Source: Lycocorax pyrrhopterus obiensis (lineage: Eukaryota; Chordata; Aves; Passeriformes; Paradisaeidae). Taken from it: 64,000 bases of DNA. The notes below the pieces were generated by a model. That model had not been told where the DNA came from. It made no database searches and saw nothing but the letters and a program-made list of their open reading frames with translations. The DNA is taken from assembly GCA_014706295.1 (NCBI GenBank), contig JACSVZ010000011.1, forward strand, positions 146,663-210,662, in the 5' to 3' direction. Each line of letters opens with the position of its first letter. Within the stretch, counting starts at the first letter, position 1. The translations under genes and the position numbers were made by a program. This document shows positions 34,441 to 45,052 of the stretch, in pieces.

Positions 34441-37400
34441 ACTGGGACTGCAAATACAATAATAGGCTACAAATATATGTGTAAAGAATACAGATAATGC
34501 ATAAAAGAAAAAAGGCAAAAATCAATTCGGCATCAATAGAAATCAGAAAAGGAAGAGGCTCAATAATTGCCCTGGCCATATCACTTTGTTGTTTAACCAC
34601 ACATTATACATTATTTAGAAAAAGAATTTTGGTGTTAAAGGAAAGCTGTCACATTTCTAGGCTGAAAACACAGATTGATCATGGCTTTGTCTCTGGAAAA
34701 ATTGTCAAATCCTTTTTTAGGACTGGAATGTAGTAATAATAGTACTTTGTAAATAGTGATTTTGGTAAGGACATTGATTTTCATATACAGGTGCATTTTG
34801 GTTTTTAAAAGCACAGCCATGTAAGTGTACATCTGAAAATAAACATATTTCAGTTTTCTATACCTGATGCTCCTGCAGAGTACTAGCCCATCTATTGGAG
34901 CATTACTAAACCAATGCAGGTATTAGTTATATGCTCCTGGACATAAATCAGCTTGTAAGAATTTTGAGGAGTGTCTTTTTAAAGCTGAGACAGTATGTAT
35001 CCTGACTTCTAAAACTTGAATTATAAAGAGGTGTTAGGAAGGAAGAACATTAAGCTTAATGCTATTGAAATATGCTTTTTATTACAGTCCCTCAATTGTT
35101 TTGGATAGTGGATTTGCAAGATCTTGTGTATATTTTCCTTCTTGTCAATAACCATTAAATGAAACTGCATGAAAAAGAACATTTTTTCCTTATATTTCTA
35201 TCAGATTTTTTGTTGAATAGCAAGTATTCAGAAGTAATGAGCAGCTTTTTAAGCTTTTATGTAAGTTCGATAAATGTGTCAGCAGTGAAAATGTGTAGAT
35301 TTCAAAAAGTATCAATAAACAGAAAATTGAGAATATGTTTAAAATTGGTACAGGAAATGATTTTTTGTGTGCATTTAAGTAATACTTAAAGCATAACAAT
35401 TAGAAAATGTCTACTTTTTTCATAAACAGTTTCACAAATAGTTAATTAGGAATCAATGTTATATTGACTCTGACAGAAGTGGATGAAATTTCATGAGTAC
35501 TTGTCTAATCAGCAGAAAACCTTCTCTGTACTGAGTACAGTGGGTTAATATTTAATCAATATTATTGTTGTGTATCAATTTTCCTTTTTTTAAAAAAATT
35601 TTTCTATGTGTCTCCTTTAGTAAGATAACAGTCAGATTAAAAAAAAAAAAAGGAAACATGAAAAGCCCCAAACCACCTCGTGTTAATCACCGAGACAGAA
35701 AAGCTAAGAAATGGGTACCCATCAAGCCACTGAAAAAATAAAGTATGATACTGTATTAATTGGAAAAGATAAAATCAGAGTTCACATGAAATATAGTTTT
35801 ATTCAGGAAAAAACCTGAACCATTCACCACAGGAATTAATTTAGGGCAGCACTATCCGTGTGAAGTTTACGACAGCTATATGGACTTGGGGATTTCAAAA
35901 ATCAGGCCTGTATTTGTGTATGTATATACAGAGCTGTACCTGCATGGGTGAAATAATGCACATTTGTTACAAATGATTAATTGAAATACCTTTTTTGGTT
36001 ACATTTACACCAGTACGAAGAATGTAAGAAACCTTTCTTATGCCTGCAACGCAGTGACTCTGAATAATATGCAAGTGTACATCCTATCATCTGGCTTCTC
36101 CAGTGAGAAAAATTTTGCCATAGCTACCTTCTGTTTCTCCTGATCTTTGAATTAATCTAGCAGTCCTGAGACAGTACATCTGTATGTAATACACATATAA
36201 AGATAAGACTTTCCCTTAACCTTGCTCTACCATAGTATTCTGTATGAAGAATAATAAAATAGATTGCACTAATCCATTTAATACCTGTGATGTATCAGGT
36301 AAAGAACAAAATCCCCAGGAATATAAATACTACTTATTCTGCATGGCACCAGAGAATAAAATTGCTTACTTGTCCTTTGGGAAACATCAAACAATTTTAA
36401 ATAAATACACTAGTCCAATCTTACTAAAGAAGTTACACTTAGATGCAAATTATTGACAGGTTTCCTTCTCTTCTCAAGATGACACATTCTTCTTTACTAC
36501 AACAAACAACAATCTTTGCTGTCAGTGGACATCAGGAAGAGTTCTGTGAGTAAAACCATGAATAAAACCATGAACTTTTGTCTAACTTGTCATACCCCTT
36601 AAAATTTTTTTGTGAAGGAGTTTTCACGTACTGAGAGTAAGCTTGTATCTGGCATGATGCAGCACAAATTAATTCTGTCTAGGAAAGGCTTCCTCCAACA
36701 AGGAATGTAGTGTTTTATCTGCCCTTTCTTAAGAGCAACCCTGAGAGGATTGTATCTATTCAGTATATGTGAGAATGTCAATTAATAAAAGATTAACTGT
36801 TTCAAAATTTTTGGAAGCATTATTCCTAAAAATAGTGATTTCAACCTTTTCAACTTTTCCTTCTAAAAGGAACTCGAAGTGGGGAAAATACTTGGAATTG
36901 GGCATGTGACAGCCTGGAATGCAGTTAAGCTGTGGAATACAAAGAAGTCTTAGTAGGTAGATTTTTTTCCCCTTGTGTAAATTACGTGAAGGTTAAATGA
37001 AAAAGATTTCTATTTTTGTGCAGATTTATGGCTTTCAATAATTACTAGGTGATGAATTGTGTTATTTTCCAGCATTCTTCCCCCTCTTTACTCCTTTATT
37101 AAACATTATTGTTTTGTTACAGAGGTTAAAAGAAAATGCTATGTCTATGTTCCTCATGCTGTTTTTTTTAAGCAGATCACATAAAATATGCATGTTTTAT
37201 AGATTAACTAATTTGGCTTTAATGTAGTTAGTAATACAGAAGTAATTTCTGTATGTTAGAAAACATTGTCCTACAATAATTAATTTTATATCGGAATTAG
37301 AGGTGTTCTTTATTTCTTTCTTTCTTTATTCTTTTCAGCTAGAAAAATCAAAGCTCCATTTTTTTCCCATTGAAACAAGAAAAAAAGCAGTAGCTTTTTA

Positions 37401-37949
37401 GAGGTTTGGTTCATTTTGAATCAGTGGTGGGACTAGTTTGGGAGTTTTCTTTTGAATGAATTCTCTATTTTCCAAATTGAGAAAAAACAAAGAAATGTTA
37501 ATTCTTACATTCTGGTTTTAATAAAAGCAGGAAGTTTTATTTATTTTTGTTTTCTGTCCATCACCATCACTGGTTTAATGCCTGGGTGCCATGTGAGTTT
37601 CTTCCAGCCCTGCACTGGTCTCACCTGCAGCAGTGGACCCACATCTGTGTGCAGTGTAGATTTGCTGCAGAATGTGGTAATTATGGACAGTTCATAAGAT
37701 GGAGATTTATCTGCATTTTTTCTGGCTTTTGAACCACTGCAGTTTGAATAATTATCCCAGTCCCCGTTCTTAGGTACCTGATGAGAAAGCTGTAAGGCTG
37801 TTTTGGACTAAGCCAGGATGGCTGCTCTCCCTCTAGGAGTTATTTGGAGAATAACACCTATAATTTGGCTGTAAATATACCTTGGATCCCTGTTAAATTG
37901 CCACAGCAATCTCTGTGCTTCACAGGTTCTGATTACACTCCAAGTGAGT
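34441..37949. other. Intergenic, AT-rich, no gene recognised
   Basis: Unique, very AT-rich sequence. Short frames lack protein-like composition. A small TTTC-type simple repeat occurs near 37310-37330. Confidence 0.55.
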
Positions 37950-38295
37950 AATCACAGAATTACAGCAGGGCCTGGGTTGGAAGGGACCTTAAAGCTCATC
38001 CCATTCCGCGACCCTGCCATGGGCAGGGGCACCTCCCACTATCCCGGGGTGCTCCAAGCCCCAATGTCCAGCCTGGCCTTGGACACTTCCAGGGATCCAG
38101 GGGCAGCCACAGCTCCGGGCAGCCTGTGCCAGGGCCTGCCCACCCTCACAGGGAACAAGTTCTTCCTAGTATCTAACCTAAACCTACTCTCTTTCAGATT
38201 GAAGGCAGTTCCCACTTATCCTGTCACTACGTGCTGTTGTAAATAGTCTTTCTCCATCTTTATTGTGGGCTCCCTTCAGGTACTGGAAGGCCACA
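37950..38295 (-). mobile_element. CR1 LINE 3' fragment, antisense
   Basis: Starts AATCACAGAATTACAGC, then GGGTTGGAAGGGACCTTAAA, TTGGACACTTCCAGGGATCC and CCTAAACCTACTCTCTTTCA, the reverse of a CR1 tail. Confidence 0.88.
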
Positions 38296-38898
38296 GGTCT
38301 ATTCCCGACGAGATCCTTTCCCAATGCTCTTGGGTTAGTGGCTGGCCCACCTGGTACTGCTGGACACTGCTCGGAGCAGGGTTTATTTGCTCTGCACAGG
38401 TACTGGCTGTGGGCTTGGCCCCAGGAAGGGGTAACTGGGAGCAGCACCACTTCTGTGTCTACCATTCTTACCAGCTAAGAACTACCCAAACCACTTTTTC
38501 TGGTTATTTAGCTTGTATGATCATATGCATTTGGTTCGACACTGTGCCGGTGTGTGTGCACAGGTCGTGAAGCACATGGCAGAGTGTGCATGTGTATATC
38601 ATGGTTTAATTTTTCATCATTAGAGATGATTGCACAGTCTAACTGAGACCCCAACCTTCCCTTTGTATCCGGTGCCATGAACCTCGCCCAATCGAGGCAC
38701 TGCAGGATAAGGCAGGGGTGGAGCCCGGCCGTAGGCGGTTTCGCCTAAACGTCTGAAAGGCCGACATTCATGCATTTTCCTCCGCTCTCTACGTGTGCTG
38801 TGCCAAAACCAACGCGGGCGCGTGTACGGTCGGCAGTCCCGCAGGGGCAGAGCCCTTCCCGGCAGTTCCGGCTGCGGGCCGCAGCGGCGGGGCCGGCC

Positions 38899-38946
38899 GG
38901 GCCGGGGAAGGCGCAGCAGCACGGGCCGGGGAAGGCGCAGCAGCAC
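38899..38946. repeat. Two tandem copies of a 24-bp GC-rich unit
   Basis: Two perfect copies at 38899-38922 and 38923-38946, with the start of a third (GGGCCGGG) after them. Each carries GGGCCGGGGAAGG followed by CGCAGCAGCAC. Confidence 0.9.
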
Positions 38947-39003
38947 GGGCCGGGCCGCGCTGAAAGCTCTATTAATATGGCATTGAGGAGGCGTTCACCG
39001 CAC

Positions 39004-39077
39004 GGCGCCGTGGCTTAGTTGGTTAAAGCGCCTGTCTAGTAAACAGGAGATCCTGGGTTCGAATCCCAGCGGTGCCT
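39004..39077 (+). tRNA. tRNA-Thr (anticodon AGT)
   Basis: A complete 74-nt cloverleaf. The acceptor stem GGCGCCG pairs with CGGTGCC (one G-T pair), with discriminator T at 39077. The anticodon stem CCTGT/ACAGG holds AGT at 39038-39040. The A box TGGCTTAGTTGG is at 39011-39022 and the B box GGTTCGAATCC at 39056-39066. It reads the same as the vertebrate tRNA-Thr(AGT) sequence I remember. CCA is absent, as expected in eukaryotes. A T6 run 19 bases downstream can end RNA polymerase III transcription. It is probably functional. Confidence 0.98.
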
Positions 39078-39095
39078 GCGCCATTAGGCGGGCTC

Positions 39096-39101
39096 TTTTT
39101 T
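39096..39101 (+). terminator. RNA polymerase III terminator of tRNA-Thr
   Basis: A run of six T residues, 19 bases after the mature tRNA 3' end, inside otherwise GC-rich DNA. Confidence 0.85.
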
Positions 39102-39179
39102 ATGCCCAGCGCTGTTCTACCGCCGCCGCGCGGGGAACCGGCTGAGGCTCCGCTGCGGCGGGGGGGAAACAAATGAGGT

Positions 39180-40454
39180 GGATGTGCGTGTGGGTGTGTA
39201 TATAAATATGTACACACAAAAATATCAGGCAGTCGCAAATTGAGGCTGTCTCCTATGTGCTTTACGAGGGAGCTTTTTTCCAAACTTAAAGAGTATTTAT
39301 TTACACAGAGTCAGGAAAATGCCTCTTACAATTTTTTCTTCTTATTGCCACATCTTCAATAGCCCCTAGGGTAAACAAAGCTATTACTGCCTTTTTTCCT
39401 TCCGCTTGTAGCTGGAGTGCCTGCTGACTCGGTGTTTGCTGCTGAGGTTTTTTATTGCCCATCAGCACTGAGACCTGCCTTTTGCCTCTTACCTGCTACT
39501 GTCACATTAAGTCTGGCTTTTCCAAGTGAAAGTTGCAATAAGCACTCTGTGCTACCATGTCATTAGTGACACAGCAGAGGGACAAAGGGTTTTTCCTAGA
39601 AATCTTGAAAAATCAAAGGCCAGACCTTGCTCTGTTAGGCTTGGGAATCGGGTTCAGTGAAAATATTCCAAATTTGTGTTACTTTAAAGAAAGGCAGAAT
39701 CCATCCCTAAACCTAAAAGGCTTAGAATCCATTAATACGACTTTCAGCCTAGCAACCATATGCTCAGATGCTTTGTTTGCGCTCACACAGCAGTGATGGG
39801 AGTAAATGGATTCACAGCCACATTTGGGGGTCAGGTTTTCAGAATTCAGATCAGCCCCCAAATCACTGTTGTCGGTAGCCTCAAATATAATGTATAAGGC
39901 TTAATGTCTAGGATGAACGCTTTGGTTATAATATTTATCTGCAGGAATCTTTCTTTGAGTAGCATTTACTGTAAAAATGCAGGCTAGATAGTATTTTATA
40001 TGTCATACATATAAGTAAACCATAATTGCAAACTGTGATATATTTTTAAAAAATTAGAAGTATCTTGGGATTAACCTCCCATAGACTGACTTTATCTAAA
40101 AGAAAACAAGAAGAACTAGACAACTGGAAAATGCAAATTAAGGAAGATTTGGGAGAAGAAGCTGCAGTGAATGCAGCCAATGAAACAAACTTGTTCTCAG
40201 CTCTTGCACAGGAGAGAGATTACTTAGGCATCCTTTACTTTGAATATTTGTACCTGCTGTTACTCTGCTAGTTTCCAGCTAGGTTCTGTTCTTTGGCTTG
40301 TAGATGAGAACCACCAATGTTAAGGAGTTCTAGGCATTTGTATCAAAATTGTTGATGCTCTTTTTTGATGCATCAGCAGGAATGGCATGATGAGCCAGCC
40401 AAGATGGTACCAGAAGGGGCTTGTCACTTTCTACTTTAACACAAGCACCCTAAA
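39180..40454. other. Intergenic, weak coding-like frame near 40065-40271
   Basis: No recognised gene. A 68-codon frame at 40065-40271 has a hydrophilic, helix-like composition (KRKQEELDNWKMQIKEDLGE) but no known motif. I do not call it a gene. Confidence 0.45.
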
Positions 40455-40511
40455 AAAAGCCTGAAAACTTGTACTTGACTCCCTTGAGGGAGATCTTGAC
40501 AAATTAGGGAA

Positions 40512-41226
40512 ATGAGAGAGATGGGCAATCCCCAACCGTGTGAAGTTTAACACAGGCAAGTGCTGGATTCTGCACCTGGGATGGGGCACCCCTGGCTGTG
40601 TGGATGGACTGGGGAACGAGAGGCTGGAGAGCAGCTGTGGGAAGGGACCTGGGGGTCCTGGTCAATGGCCAGTTGGATCTGAGTCAGCAGTGCCCTGGCA
40701 GCCAGGAGGGACATCCCTGTCCTGGGGGCATCAGGCCCAGCATCACCAGCCACAGCATAAGAAAGACTTTAAGCCATTGGAGAGTGTGCAAAGGAGGCCA
40801 TGAGGATGGGGAAGGGTCTGGAGCAGAGGTCTTATGAGAAGCAGCTGAGGGCACTTGATGTGTTCAGCCTGGAGAAAAGGACATTGAGGGGAGATCTCAC
40901 TGAGCTCTTCAACATCCTCCCGAGGGGCAGCACAGGGGCAAGTACCAATCTCTGCTCTCTGTGACCAGGGACAGGACCTGAGGAAACAGCATGAAGCTGA
41001 ATCAGGAGAGGTTTAGGTTGGCTGTCAGGAAAAGATTTTTCCCCCAATGGGTGGTCAGGCACTCGAACAGCCTCCCCAGGAAAATGGTCACAGCTCCATG
41101 CCTGTCATAGATCAAGAAGTGTTTTGACAATCCTCTCAGGCACAGGGTGGGATTCTTGGGGTGTCTGTGTAGGGCCAAGAGTTGGAGTCAAGTTCCTTCC
41201 AACTTGGCATATTCTATGATTCTATG
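40512..41226 (+). mobile_element. CR1 LINE 3' region, near-identical to the 22-kb copy
   Basis: Contains CACCTGGGATGGGGCACCCC, CTTTAAGCCATTGGAGAGTG, GACCAGGGACAGGACC and a proper 3' end, ATTCTATGATTCTATG. Up to 40963 it differs from 22253-22702 at only three positions that I count. It keeps the uninterrupted site where the 22-kb copy holds an LTR. Similarity to the 22-kb flank may extend upstream to about 40455. Confidence 0.9.
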
Positions 41227-43649
41227 AAAATGTTTGAGGAAGAAGGGCAAAATCAGAATGTGAATTGGTTCACGAGCACAGACCTGATTTGTCTGCATCT
41301 TGCAAAACTCTGTTTCTATACATTAGTCAGAAATATGGAGCCCCAGCTTCTGTAAAGCCCCACAACCTGAAATCCCCAGATTTCAAGGATTATTTGTATA
41401 CTTACAGAGAAAGTAATCCTATAAGACAATATTTAAGCAAATTGAGTGAGCTGAGGCATATTTTTTTTTGCCTAGATTGAAGGATATCTAAAAACATACA
41501 GTTGCTTGTTTTGGCTCAACCTTGGACATTTTAAATACGTATTTATGAAATCCCTTCATCTGAGCACTGAGCTTTTTCTGACTGCCCAGAGGGTTGAAGG
41601 GCCTGCTGGGCTGGGCAATTTGCTCTATTTCTTATTTAGCTATCAACACTAATAAGAAATGTGACATTCACTTCAGTGTGCCTGTTCTGCTGACAGTAAC
41701 ATCTAAGTGTGCAGTTATTTCCAAGATCTGTAACCAGTCTTTTCCTTGGAGGGGAAAAGTATCCTTTCAAATGGCAATATGTCAGCCTAAAAAGGTGTAA
41801 GTCCATCTGCTTTCTTCATTCACTTTTTCCAATGTTTTATATTACCTTTGTGCAAATTGCAAGTTGGAAGGGTAAGTTCTGTCTAATGAATGGCAAAATT
41901 CAATTGTCTCTAAAAAAGCTGGTTTTTTTGAGTATCCTGAAATGGAAAATATGGGCAGATTTCAATTTGCAAATGGAAATGGTGTCTATGGTTGTTGAAC
42001 TTGGTCTTGATTTTGGCTGAGCACTACATCACTCACTTGTTTTCCTTGCCAAAGTAGGCAACTGGACTATTCAGTCAGCCCAGCCAACTTCAGTGAAACT
42101 ATTCCCTGACAACTTTTTCCCCCCAGGATTAAGGCATCAGGTATCCTCCTTCCGTTACAGGTAATATTTAGTTCCTAAGATAAGAGTAGAGGAAAAAATC
42201 CAAGGAAAATACTCAGCAATGGGATTGTGTAAAGTGCTTTAATGCATATGATTAAAAAAAGCTCTGTTAAAACATCAAAACACTACTCATGCCAAAAAGA
42301 TTCTATATTATTTATCATTTGAGTGTCTACATAGTTTTTTAAGGTAGTTTAAAACTGCTAAACAAATCACTAACTCTTAAGCTAAATGTGTGTGTTGAGT
42401 GTATATGGGGATTTTTTTTCTTTTGCATTTATATGTGGGAACAGACCAGATGAAGGCTGCTTAAATCTAAAGTGGGATTGTAGTAACAAATTTGTGAATA
42501 TTGTTAAAATTGCATTAAAACTTATACATGGTGTGCCAGGTAGCAGTCAGTAACAGCTGTCTTTGCATAAATATTTGCTTTTTTATTTTTAATGGGAGCT
42601 GAATAAATTTCCTTCTCCCACTCCTCACCCAAATGCTATGTCATCACATCAATATCCAGTGAGGTAAAGCCGTTGCACTCTCTATATAATTATATTATCA
42701 ACTGCTCTAAAATACAGCATGTTGTGCTCAAAGGCCCCCTGGCCCTTATGCTACTGGTATTTGCAAGGTTGTATTTGAAAATCCATATATACTCAACTGT
42801 GATCTATTTAATTTCCAATGAGCAAAAGCGCCTGGTCAGAGTAGCCCTGTGCATCAAGAGACCTGTCCTTGCCCCTCAGCTGCCCTTTGGTTCTGCACAC
42901 ACTGCTCTTAACTTTTCATCTCTTTTGCAATCTGCAAAATTACAATAATACCTACTGCTCTCACAGAGTTGCTGGGAGAGTTAATGAATGCAGTATGAAG
43001 CACTCTGAGCTTTCAGATAAAATCAATGTTATTAAAATCATGTTTTTGTTTTTCTCCTCAGTGAGTTCAGGTCATGCTGGGACTAAGCCTTTTCAATAAT
43101 GCTAGCAGTGTTCACAGATGCATTTAGACTGTTTCTGGGAAAAGGGGCCTGACTAACTTCATCTCATTGATGAGACAGAAAATCAATTTGCAAATAAAAC
43201 TTTTGAAATTATTAAATAGTTAATTGGAAATTTAGCATGTTGGACTGTTTTAGCCTTCTTGTTGAAGGTGCTTATTAACTGCTAAGATTATTTTATGTTT
43301 ATCCGCAGAAATATATGTAATACGTTTTTACAGGCCAGTATTTTTCTGACAACATACTTCTCCTACTTTAATCTCTCAAAATATTGCAACATTTTACATG
43401 CAGGTGTGTGATTATGATATCAATATATGATTGATATTACCTGAGGAGGGTTAAGTGTTATATGTAGCTTATGATGAGTATTTAAGAAACACTTTAGAAT
43501 CTTTCTAATTGTAATGTTTGTTGATGCCAAATGTAAACCAAATGGCCACAGTCTGTAAGAAAGTAGGGCAAATGTGGTAATTCTTATGACTGTTCCCATA
43601 ATGACTGCCTCCTTCAAATGGAAGCTTAAAATGCTCTCCATTATCTATT
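41227..43649. other. Intergenic, no gene recognised
   Basis: AT-rich unique sequence. Short frames on both strands lack recognisable domains. Confidence 0.55.
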
Positions 43650-45052
43650 GTTGGTTCTGGCTCACCAGGGAGGGCCCACATGACTAAGCTGGCCAATGTG
43701 ACCCCATCCACAAGAAGGGCTGGAAGGAGGATCTGGGTAACTCCAGGCCTGTCAGCCTGACCTCAATGCCCAGCAAGATTATGGAACAGATCACCCTGAG
43801 TGCCATCACACAGCACCCACAGGATGGCCGGGGGATCAGACTCAGCCAGCGTGGGTTAAGGAAAGGCAAGTCCTGCCTGACTAATCTGATCTTCTTTTAT
43901 GACCAGGGGACCTACCACATAGATGAGAGTAAAGCTGTGGATGTGTCTACCAAGACTTCAGCAAAGCTTTTGATACTGTCTCTCACAACATTCTCCTGGA
44001 GAAGCTGGCAGCTCATGGCTTGGACAGGTGCATCTTCACTTGGTTAAGAACTGGCTGATGGCCTGGCCAATGGAGTGGTGCTGAATGGAGTTAAATCCAG
44101 TTGGCAGCTGGTCACTAGTGGAGTCCTACAGGGCTCACTATTGGGGGCAGTGCTGTTTAATATCTTTATTGATGATCTGGATGAGGCAATTGAGTGTACC
44201 CATGGATGACACTAAGCTGGGTCAGAGTGCAGATCTGCTGGAGGGCAGGAAGGCTGCAGAGGGATCTGGACAGGCTGGATTAATGGACTGAGACCACTGG
44301 CATGAGGTTAAACAGGACCAAGTGCCGGGTCGTACACTTTGGCCACAGTAACCCTCTGCAGCTCCCAGCTGTGGAAAGAGTGGCTGGGATGCTGATTGAC
44401 AGCGGCTGAACCTGAGCCCAAGTGTGCCCAGGTGGGCAAGAAGGCCAATGGCACCTGGCCTGTATCAGCAGTAGTGCAGCCAGCAGAACCAGGGCAGTGA
44501 TTGTCCCTCTGTGCTGGGCAGTGGTGAGGCCGCACCCCGAGTGCTGTGTCCATTTCTGGGCCCTTCAATTCCAGAAGGACATTGAGGTGCTGGGGTGTGT
44601 CCAGAGAAGAGAAAGGAAGTTGATTAAGGGTCTAGAGAGTAAGTTTGATGAGAAGTGGCTGAGAGAACTGAGGGAGCTGGGGAGGGCTCAGTCTTGAGCA
44701 AAGGAGGCTCAGGGGGGACCTTGTCACTCTCTACAACTCACTGGAGGTTGTAGTAAGGTGAGGGTCGGTCTCTTCTCACAGACAACCAGTGACAGGACAA
44801 GAGGACACAGTATTAAGCTGCGCCACGGAGGCTTAGGTTGGACATCAGGAGGAATTTCTTCACAGAAAGGATTCTTAAACATTGGAAGGCATTGCCCAGG
44901 GAGGTGGTGGCTCTCTGAAGGTGTTCAAGGACCAACTGGACATGGCACTCAGTGCCCTGGTCTGGTTGACAAGGTGGTGTTTGGTCCAAAGTTTGATGCA
45001 ATGATCTCAGAGGTCTCTTACAACCTAATTGATTCTGTGATTCTTTGGATTT
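43650..45052 (+). mobile_element. CR1 LINE, 1.4 kb with decayed reverse transcriptase
   Basis: Runs from GGGCCCACATGACTAAGCTG to GATTCTGTGATTCTTTGG. Reading frames switch often, but CR1 reverse transcriptase phrases remain (ACAGGGCTCACTATTGGG, ATTGATGATCTGGATGAGGC). Later come GTGAGGCCGCACCCCGAGTG and the 3' tail. Many frameshifts and stops mark it as old. Confidence 0.9.

Larger units (their letters stand above)
38650..39150. promoter_or_regulatory. CpG-rich island around the tRNA gene
   Basis: A sharp rise in GC and CpG against AT-rich surroundings. It includes GGGCCGGGGAAGGCGCAGCA-type repeats and a TAGGCG-GTTT-CGCCTA hairpin at 38732-38747. It encloses the tRNA gene, so it may simply be that gene's open chromatin. 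It could also be the promoter of an unannotated transcript. Confidence 0.6.

Noticed and set aside
38732..38747. TAGGCG-GTTT-CGCCTA hairpin as a possible second RNA gene
   Set aside because: Only a 6-bp stem, with no A/B boxes or terminator. It is expected by chance in GC-rich DNA.
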